A stretch of DNA of 64,000 nucleotides, from positions 1 through 64,000 of the forward strand of contig DAIDHB010000360.1 in assembly GCA_027452145.1 (NCBI GenBank), read 5' to 3'. Positions 59,370 to 64,000 of the stretch are shown piece after piece; within the stretch, counting starts at the first letter, position 1, and every line of letters starts with the position of its first letter. The notes under the pieces are model-generated. The model saw only the letters and a list, made by a program, of their open reading frames with translations, was not told the DNA's origin and searched no databases. The position numbers were made by a program, and so were the translations under genes. This DNA is from Planctomycetales bacterium. GTDB lineage: Bacteria > Planctomycetota > Planctomycetia > Isosphaerales > Isosphaeraceae.

Positions 59370-59503
59370 GATCGGATCGCCGGCCAGTGCGGCGCAATCA
59401 GCCGGCAGTGATACGCGATCAGCCCGGCGATGCCGCCGGCCAGCGTGTAGACGAGCCACCATTCCGAGACCCTCCCCTCGAGCCAAGTAGCTGGGCGATG
59501 CAT
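59339..59503 (-). CDS. Small membrane protein
   Basis: 54 residues with AGGGGG 5 nt upstream of ATG 59,503. One hydrophobic segment (WWLVYTLAGGIAGLIAY), then a His/Arg/Trp-rich tail. It overlaps the start of the prepilin-like gene by 31 bp, so the two are likely co-translated. Confidence 0.6.
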   Translation of the reverse strand: MHRPATWLEGRVSEWWLVYTLAGGIAGLIAYHCRLIAPHWPAIRSCVSRWLAGG

Positions 59504-59859
59504 CTTTTCCCCCTGCCGGCCACGCCGGCTTGACGCCTCAGCCCGATCGTAACATGCGATTCGGAGGAGTCACGCCACTACTGGTGGAATTCGGTACACG
59601 CGGCCCGGCGCGAGGGGGCTTTTCCCCGCGACGAGGACGCCAGGGATTGGGCGTGCCGGCGCGTACGGAGAGCGGCGACGTCCACTTATGCGTAAAAATT
59701 GTGGACGACGAAATATGACCTTGCATTGGGCGCAAGGTTTGGTAGAACACGACCAGGACGGCGTGGTATTCCGGTGTCGCGTACGGACAGCTCACGCGAG
59801 GGAAGCGTGGGCCCCCGGTTCCCTACCACCCGGCCTGCAATCCCGTGACCGCTCAGTGA

Positions 59860-59897
59860 CCCCGGCGCGTGGCAAGGAAGCCCGTGCCGGGGTTTTT
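59860..59897 (+). terminator. Rho-independent terminator
   Basis: CCCCGGC (59,860-59,866) pairs with GCCGGGG (59,886-59,892), with an inner TGGC/GCC(C) extension, followed directly by TTTTT. It reads on the plus strand and would stop transcripts coming from the tail operon. Confidence 0.75.
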
Positions 59898-60047
59898 CAT
59901 TGCGCCTCGACGATACGCGGATGGGCCAGCGGCGGCCCGTGATGGGCTTCTCGGCTCCGTTCTAGCTTCTTCCTCATGGCCGCGGTCCTGGCGGCCGACT
60001 CTAATTAAACACCCGGATTGGCCGGCCCGTCAAGGGCCACCAGATCC

Positions 60048-60225
60048 CCCGCGGCGGGCGTGCCCCGAGCCCCGCCGCGGGAGGGTGCGCCCCCAACGCA
60101 CCGGCCGCCGCGACGTCCCGACTCCGGCGCGGCGGCCGGACCTCCCCTCTCCGAGAGGGGTGCCTTGTGATCGCTGGACTGGGAGAGGGTCGTCCTGCGT
60201 CGCGGCAGGGCGGCCCTCTTTTTTT
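60048..60225 (+). ncRNA. Candidate structured RNA: five hairpins ending in a terminator
   Basis: In order: CCCGCGGCGGG/CCCGCCGCGGG (60,048-60,081), GGTGCG/CGCACC (60,084-60,102), GGCCGCCGCG/CGCGGCGGCC (60,103-60,137), CCCCTCTC/GAGAGGGG (60,144-60,160), and AGAGGG...CCTGC/GCAGG...CCCTCT (60,184-60,219) followed by seven T residues. No coding frame explains this. It may be a small phage RNA or a leader-type regulatory structure. GC-rich DNA makes chance stems more likely, so support rests on the number and the true terminator. Confidence 0.45.
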
Positions 60226-60247
60226 CGCGGGCAGGGCGGCGCAGCCC

Positions 60248-60616
60248 TCAGCGGCGTCGCAGGAGCGTCGCGGCCAGCGCGATGGCCGCCAGGAGCCAGA
60301 TGAGCCGCGAGAGGCGGAAACGGCCGCGGCGGGGCCGGGGCGCTGGGCGACGCGGAAGGATGTCGGCGGTCGTCACCTCGAGCGCGAACGCCTCGCAGCC
60401 GGTCTTGTGGTCACAGTCGCTGCGTCGGTAGGGCGGCAGCTCGTCGGTCCGGCAGCCGGCCAGCGGGACGAAGGCGCGTTTCCGGGCCGGGCACCGGTCG
60501 CAGCAGTCCACGTCGACGCGGACCTCGAAGCCGACGACCTCGCCGGACTCGCGGGCCCGGTTCAGGTCCTGGACCGCGGCCTGGCGTTTCTGAGCATAAC
60601 CAAAGTCTCGAGCCAC
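60248..60616 (-). CDS. Cys-rich tail-anchored protein
   Basis: 122 residues from GTG 60,616. The middle has DCCDRCPARKRAFVPLAGC and SDCDHKTGCEAF (likely metal-binding), and the C-terminus a single membrane helix (LIWLLAAIALAATLLRRR). GGGGAG lies 8 nt upstream of the start. Second gene of a short minus-strand operon. Function unknown. Confidence 0.6.
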   Translation of the reverse strand: MARDFGYAQKRQAAVQDLNRARESGEVVGFEVRVDVDCCDRCPARKRAFVPLAGCRTDELPPYRRSDCDHKTGCEAFALEVTTADILPRRPAPRPRRGRFRLSRLIWLLAAIALAATLLRRR

Positions 60617-60641
60617 GGCCGGAGCTCCCCGGCCGCCTCCG

Positions 60642-60890
60642 TCACACGCGCGGGGGCGCCGGCTTGATGAAGCCCTTGGACCGCAGGTAGTCGACGAGGG
60701 CCTGGTCGACCATCTTCGCCACGTCGGTCCGGCAGAACTCGGCGCCCTCCCTGACCCAGTCGGCCCACTCGGGCGTCGACGCGATGCCGATCTGCTTGGC
60801 GGATCGCTTCGGCTTGGGGCTGGAGGCGCGGGCCTTACGCTTGGGAGGCGGCATCGTCTGGACGTCCCCTTCGATTTCAAGGTGAAGCAT
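60642..60890 (-). CDS. Small DNA-binding-like protein (ribbon-helix-helix type)
   Basis: 82 residues with AGGGG 5 nt before the ATG. A basic Lys/Pro/Ser-rich start (PKRKARASSPKPKRSAKQ) precedes TPEWADWVREGAEFCRTDVAKMVDQALVDYLRSKGF, which looks like a ribbon-helix-helix or CopG-like DNA-binding fold. It heads a minus-strand operon beside a large control region, so it could be a regulator; tentative. Confidence 0.6.
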   Translation of the reverse strand: MLHLEIEGDVQTMPPPKRKARASSPKPKRSAKQIGIASTPEWADWVREGAEFCRTDVAKMVDQALVDYLRSKGFIKPAPPRV

Positions 60891-61190
60891 GGAAACCCCT
60901 TGCAGAGAGAAAGCCTAACCTCCATCCAGCGTCCACACAACCGGATCATATCCGTTCACCAGCCGATGGGCAAGCGAGTCGATAGAAAATTCTTTTCTTC
61001 CCTATTGCAATCCGTTTTCTATCTGATACAGTAACGTCCGTCGGTCGCTCGTTGCGGCCGGCAGCGTCCCCGGGGGGTCGCCTAGCTTCCGGCCCCCCGG
61101 GGCGAGCCCAAAGAAAAAGCCCGCGGAGTGCTGACACACCCCGCGGGCCGTTCGATGCCGACGAGCCCCACTCTACTGGAGTCGCCTGCG
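60891..61190. promoter_or_regulatory. Divergent control region with AT-rich core and hairpins
   Basis: 300 bp between the minus-strand regulator-like gene and the plus-strand accessory genes. The section 60,980-61,035 is AT-rich (TAGAAAATTCTTTTCTTCCC and on), so promoters for both sides are likely here. Two hairpins follow: CCCCGGGGGG/CCCCCCGGGG (61,068-61,102) and GCCCGCGG/CCGCGGGC (61,119-61,148). Confidence 0.5.
61112..61148 (-). terminator. Hairpin with T-run on the minus strand
   Basis: GCCCGCGG (61,119-61,126) and CCGCGGGC (61,141-61,148) form an 8-bp stem. Read on the minus strand it is followed by CTTTTTCTTTG, as in a Rho-independent terminator. It would shield the control region from antisense transcripts. 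Confidence 0.55.
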
Positions 61191-61769
61191 ATGGTGATCG
61201 TACCGTCAGTCAGTCCCAACGTCCAGCCGGGCATCGATGCCCTGGCCGCTTTCCTGTGCATCGAGGGCTATCATGAGCACGCCCGAGGGGTCATCCTGGC
61301 CCACGTCGCCGAGCACGGCACGCTCGCGGGCCTGGTCGACGCCGGCTGCCTGGAGCCGGCCGACGAGGCCGCGGCGGAGCGGGCCTTCGTGGACCACCTG
61401 GAGCCCGTCTCCGTCACCGACCCGGCGTGGGACGAGTTCGGCTTCGATCCCGGCGACGGCCCGCGCTACAGCCCCCGCTACGAGCTGGAGGACGGCGGCT
61501 ACCTGGACCGGCTCACGGACGAGGAGATCGACCGCATGGCCGAGGACCGGGTCGACCTGGACGCCCTGGAGGCGCCCGAGGACTTCGCCCTGGCGACCGT
61601 CCTCCCGCCGATCGCCGGCGGCTCGCCCGGGGCGGACGACGACCGCTACGAGCCGACCGAAGAGGACCTCGCCGACTACGACGCGCACTGCCGGGCCGAC
61701 GACCTGCTCCGGGCGCTCCTCCGCGACGAGGACGGCCGGGCCGAGGCCGACCGCTACCGGCGCCGCTAG
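61191..61769 (+). CDS. Acidic hypothetical protein
   Basis: 192 residues from ATG 61,191 (GGAG 9 nt upstream). Helical start (GIDALAAFLCIEGYHEHARGVILAHVAEHGTLAGL), then a strongly acidic middle and end (LDRLTDEEIDRMAEDRVDLDALEAPED). An in-frame upstream ATG at 61,155 is possible. A charged mimic-like composition is noted, but no family is recognised. Confidence 0.6.
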   Translation: MVIVPSVSPNVQPGIDALAAFLCIEGYHEHARGVILAHVAEHGTLAGLVDAGCLEPADEAAAERAFVDHLEPVSVTDPAWDEFGFDPGDGPRYSPRYELEDGGYLDRLTDEEIDRMAEDRVDLDALEAPEDFALATVLPPIAGGSPGADDDRYEPTEEDLADYDAHCRADDLLRALLRDEDGRAEADRYRRR

Positions 61770-61854
61770 GCCCGAGACTGATCGTCCGACCCACCAGGCC
61801 CGGCCGGGGCGGTCCCGGCCGGGCATCACCGGGACAGTACACGGGAGCTGCACA

Positions 61855-62088
61855 ATGCAGAAACGCCTCACGATTTGCGATCGATGCGGGAAAGACGCGA
61901 TGGTCCGCGGAAATCTCGCGCTCCAGTGCAACGTGTCCGACGAGCATCCGACCGGGCTCGCGTTTCTCGTGGGGAGCCAGATCGACCTGTGCCCCGGGTG
62001 TGCGATGGAGTTCACGCTATGGCTCAAGCCGAATTCGGCGGCGCAGGCCGCGGACGAGGCGGAATCCAGGAGTCAGTACCGTGGCTGA
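61855..62088 (+). CDS. Small zinc-binding protein
   Basis: 77 residues, GGGAG 8 nt upstream. CDRCGKDAMV near the N-terminus and DLCPGCAMEF later give two CxxC pairs. Helical Ala/Glu-rich end. Function unknown. Confidence 0.6.
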   Translation: MQKRLTICDRCGKDAMVRGNLALQCNVSDEHPTGLAFLVGSQIDLCPGCAMEFTLWLKPNSAAQAADEAESRSQYRG

Positions 62089-62335
62089 GGAGTACAAGGG
62101 TAACCATGTGATCGGCTACGATCGCCACGTCCGCGACCCGCAGACGCGGCGCACGGTCCGCATCGAGGGCGTCCTGGCGACCGTCGAGCTGGAGATCAGC
62201 CTCGACGAGCTGGCGTCGCTGCTCGGCGCGAAGGCGGCGATGGGCAAGCGCAAGGTGTCGAAGATGCTCGGCGGCATCATCACCGCGAAGGTCGTGGACG
62301 AGTGCGTCGTGCACCAGGGAGGGCCGCCGCGATGA
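62081..62335 (+). CDS. Small hypothetical protein
   Basis: 84 residues from GTG 62,081, overlapping the previous gene by 8 bp. VEGVLATVELEISLDELASLLGAKAAM-type sequence (here RIEGVLATVELEI) suggests a beta strand plus helix. ATGA overlap with the next gene. Confidence 0.55.
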   Translation: MAEEYKGNHVIGYDRHVRDPQTRRTVRIEGVLATVELEISLDELASLLGAKAAMGKRKVSKMLGGIITAKVVDECVVHQGGPPR

Positions 62336-62544
62336 GCTGGACCGTCACGCCCCGCCCGCGCGATCCCGACGGCGAATTGATCCTCTCGCGGCGCGAGCAG
62401 GAGTTCGAGCTGCGGGAGATCGGCGGCGCGGCGGGGGTCAACCGGATCCGCCGGCGGCTGGAGGCCGTCCGCCGGCTCAAGCACGCCGTCGGGGACCGTC
62501 CCGTCGGCCGGAAGATGCTCGACCAGGTCGTACCGAGGAGATGA
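62332..62544 (+). CDS. Small basic hypothetical protein
   Basis: 70 residues, ATGA overlap. Charged helix (NRIRRRLEAVRRLKHAVGDRPVGRKMLDQ) with many Arg residues, likely nucleic-acid-associated. No family. Confidence 0.55.
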   Translation: MSWTVTPRPRDPDGELILSRREQEFELREIGGAAGVNRIRRRLEAVRRLKHAVGDRPVGRKMLDQVVPRR

Positions 62545-62551
62545 GGAAGCG

Positions 62552-62677
62552 ATGAAAGCTGTCGATCTGTGGAGAAACGACGACGGGTCATGGACGGCCC
62601 GCATCTTCGACCAGACGTTCACCGGGACGCGCGAGGAGTGCGTGAACTGGTTGCAGTGGAACGGAGAACAGCCATGA
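62552..62677 (+). CDS. Very small hypothetical protein
   Basis: 41 residues: KAVDLWRNDDGSWTARIFDQ and TFTGTREECVNWLQWNG, a compact beta-hairpin plus helix. It sits in frame with good spacing between two genes and its stop overlaps the next start (ATGA), which supports its being real. Confidence 0.5.
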   Translation: MKAVDLWRNDDGSWTARIFDQTFTGTREECVNWLQWNGEQP

Positions 62678-63117
62678 GACCGCTGAGAATGACAGTCACC
62701 ATCGAGGTCCCGCCGGACGGCACGCCCGAGCGGGACAGGTTCTACAGCCTGACCCTCGCCGAGATCCTGGGCGTCGAGGTCCCGACCCGCGGACCCGCGG
62801 CATCGCCGCCGACCGTCCGCCCGTTCGCGGATGGCCTCGACGTCGACGACGAGCCGGCCGACATCAACCGGGCCGAGCTGGACGCCGGCGGCCGCGACTC
62901 CGCCCGGACCGGTCCGCCGGCCGACGGCCGCGAGCTGCTCGGGTGGATCAAGAGCCACGGCGGCCCGGAGACGCAGAAGCGGGCCGTGGCGATCGCCCGG
63001 TCCCGCGGCTACGGCACCATGCTGGTCAAGCTGACCGGCGAGCAGGTCGCCGACGTGTATCACGAGCTGGCGGTCAAGGTCGGGCCCGGGCGCCGCCGGC
63101 AGAAGTGGGGGAGCTGA
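62674..63117 (+). CDS. Hypothetical protein
   Basis: 147 residues. Beta start (MTVTIEVPPDGTPERDRFYSLTLAEILG), an acidic linker, then helical LLGWIKSHGGPETQKRAVAIARSRGYGTMLVKLTGEQVADVYHEL. The last part looks like a small DNA-related helical domain, but no family is clear. Confidence 0.55.
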   Translation: MRPLRMTVTIEVPPDGTPERDRFYSLTLAEILGVEVPTRGPAASPPTVRPFADGLDVDDEPADINRAELDAGGRDSARTGPPADGRELLGWIKSHGGPETQKRAVAIARSRGYGTMLVKLTGEQVADVYHELAVKVGPGRRRQKWGS

Positions 63118-63119
63118 CC

Positions 63120-63350
63120 GTGGCCATCAAGGTCCAGGCGCGGCTGTTCTGCGACGGCTGCGGCGCGCAGTTCATCACGATCGCGGAGGCCGACGACCAG
63201 GTCGGTCTCCGCGACATCGAGAAGCTCCGGGCGATCGCCCGCGAGCAGGCCGGCTGGGTCCGCCGCCGGCCGTCGTCCGACGAACCCGAGCGGGACCTCT
63301 GCGGTCCCTGCGATATCCTCATCTGCTCCCGACCGAGGAAGCCCCGATGA
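63120..63350 (+). CDS. Small zinc-ribbon protein
   Basis: 76 residues from GTG 63,120. FCDGCGAQFITIAEADDQ and DLCGPCDILICS give two CxxC pairs around a helical middle. ATGA overlap with the next gene. Confidence 0.55.
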   Translation: MAIKVQARLFCDGCGAQFITIAEADDQVGLRDIEKLRAIAREQAGWVRRRPSSDEPERDLCGPCDILICSRPRKPR

Positions 63351-63649
63351 AACTGACCATCGAATCGACGCCCATCATCACCACGATCAACGGCGCGCTC
63401 GCGCGGCTCTGGGTCGGGGCGACCGAGGACGGCCAGGCCGTCGAGGTTTACACCGTCGCCGTCGGGTCGGATGACCCGGAGGTGCAACGCCGGCTCTTTG
63501 CCGAGCTGGTCGAGATCCCCGTCGACTCCTCGCCGGACCTGATCGCGGCGATGATATCCGGCCGGCCCGACCTCGTCTTCATCGATAACCACGGAGCGCC
63601 CCGCAATCGTCCTGACCACCGCCCCGGTCCAGTAGGAGACGCATCGTGA
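63347..63649 (+). CDS. Small hypothetical protein
   Basis: 100 residues: IESTPIITTINGALARLWVGATEDGQAVEVYTVAVG and LFAELVEIPVDSSPDLIAAMISGRP. Mixed beta/alpha, not recognised. Overlaps both neighbours by 4 bp. Confidence 0.6.
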   Translation: MKLTIESTPIITTINGALARLWVGATEDGQAVEVYTVAVGSDDPEVQRRLFAELVEIPVDSSPDLIAAMISGRPDLVFIDNHGAPRNRPDHRPGPVGDAS

Positions 63650-63909
63650 CGCACCTGCAATTCCGCGCCGAGTATTCCGCCGACCCGTCGCTCGAGCCGT
63701 GCGCCTGCCCGGGCGAGCTGGTCCGGCTGCCGTCCCCGACCGAGGACCGCCGTTGCGTGGCCACCGGCCACATCCAGGAGTTCCACGAGTGCCGCACTTG
63801 CGGCAACACCGTGGTCCTGGATCTGACTGTCCGCAAGGTGATCAACGACTACCCCGACGTCCGCCGGATGGTCATGGCCATCGGCGAACGGAGCCGGATC
63901 CCCCGGTAG
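63646..63909 (+). CDS. Small zinc-binding protein
   Basis: 87 residues from GTG 63,646 (GTGA overlap). CACPGELVRL and HIQEFHECRTCGNTVVLDL give Cys/His pairs for a possible zinc site; helical end. Function unknown. Confidence 0.55.
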   Translation: MTHLQFRAEYSADPSLEPCACPGELVRLPSPTEDRRCVATGHIQEFHECRTCGNTVVLDLTVRKVINDYPDVRRMVMAIGERSRIPR

Positions 63910-63980
63910 TGACTGGCAAGAAGTGGACCCGGCGGGTAGAACAGATCGATCCGGGAGTGCCGCCCGGGGACTGCCGATAA
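63909..63980 (+). CDS. Possible very small peptide
   Basis: A 23-codon frame (starting GTG, TGKKWTRRVEQIDPG) that overlaps the previous stop. It fits the overlapping-start pattern of the operon but is too short to trust. Its stop lies inside the terminal inverted repeat. Confidence 0.25.
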   Translation: MTGKKWTRRVEQIDPGVPPGDCR

Positions 63981-64000
63981 GGTGGTAGGAATCGGCAGTC
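63969..64000. repeat. Inverted repeat at the window end
   Basis: GACTGCCGAT (63,969-63,978) and ATCGGCAGTC (63,991-64,000) are perfect 10-bp arms with a 12-nt loop. The window ends there, so the repeat may be longer. It could be a terminator for the small-gene operon. Confidence 0.6.

Larger units (their letters stand above)
59504..60247. other. Gene-poor region with terminators and RNA hairpins
   Basis: 744 bp. The left part should contain the promoter for the minus-strand prepilin cluster; 59,680-59,760 is less GC-rich. Several small open frames lack starts or families. A plus-strand terminator lies at 59,860-59,897 and a chain of hairpins ending in a second terminator at 60,048-60,225. 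Confidence 0.5.
26608..64000. mobile_element. Siphovirus-type prophage, right end outside the window
   Basis: Starts at the tRNA-Arg remnant and runs past the window end. It carries two tyrosine recombinases, a DNA adenine methylase, a sigma-like factor, TerS/TerL, an HK97-type portal, MuF protein, prohead protease and capsid, connector and tail genes with a tape measure, and many small overlapping genes. No contractile-sheath gene was seen, which fits a siphovirus. The tape measure (511 residues) implies a short tail. No replication or immunity module was recognised. Two recombinases and opposite-strand gene islands leave open that more than one element is stacked here. Confidence 0.85.

Noticed and set aside
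59530..59942. Two small plus-strand open frames after the prepilin cluster
   Set aside because: No ribosome site, no family, and a terminator lies inside them.

Overview
The window is very GC-rich bacterial DNA with two halves. The left half (about 1-26,560) is host chromosome. Its gene types point to a planctomycete, probably Isosphaeraceae-like: a large hybrid histidine kinase, an ECF sigma factor next to a TPR-bearing Ser/Thr kinase, a ComEA-like helix-hairpin-helix protein, MoxR/DUF58, and a secreted alpha/beta hydrolase. The taxonomic call is inference from gene content and base composition; no rRNA is present.

Host layout: a LOG-family protein cut by the window start; a 1.7-kaa two-REC hybrid kinase (minus); a small HhH protein and a YheT-like hydrolase (plus); a DUF58-MoxR pair (minus); a tightly packed minus-strand operon of pyruvate-decarboxylase-like enzyme, lipase-like hydrolase, long acyl carrier protein, HlyD/EmrA-like adaptor and DHA2-type MFS exporter; a divergent ECF sigma factor and Ser/Thr kinase; a decayed transposase; and a secreted esterase-like protein.

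At 26,608 a 3' fragment of a tRNA-Arg(TCG) gene on the minus strand marks a mobile-element junction. Everything to its right is read as one long siphovirus-type prophage that runs off the right end of the window; the reconstituted tRNA is not in the window. Order: a tyrosine recombinase with degenerate active-site residues; accessory genes with a Dam-type DNA adenine methylase; a second, catalytically complete tyrosine recombinase (minus); a sigma-70-like factor; membrane peptides and a papain-like peptidase (possible lysis genes); TerS and TerL; an HK97-type portal fused to an ADP-ribosyltransferase domain; a MuF protein fused to an HExxH metallopeptidase domain; prohead protease; HK97 capsid; connector, neck and tail genes; a tail assembly chaperone pair joined by a -1 frameshift (slippery CCCAAAA plus hairpin); a short tape measure; baseplate/fibre-like genes; and small, mostly overlapping genes. 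Three places in the plus-strand structural block carry minus-strand genes of their own, one set coding for a type IV prepilin-like protein.

The most unusual feature is the pair of capsid-interior proteins (portal and MuF) that each end in a toxin-like enzymatic domain and are each followed, with an ATGA overlap, by a 91-residue unknown protein. This resembles the MuF polymorphic-toxin arrangement, extended to a portal protein. Other points to check are an over-long tRNA-like RNA between these genes, a multi-hairpin RNA candidate near 60.1 kb, and the decarboxylase/ACP/efflux operon in the host part. No replication or repressor genes were recognised; they are presumably beyond the right end.
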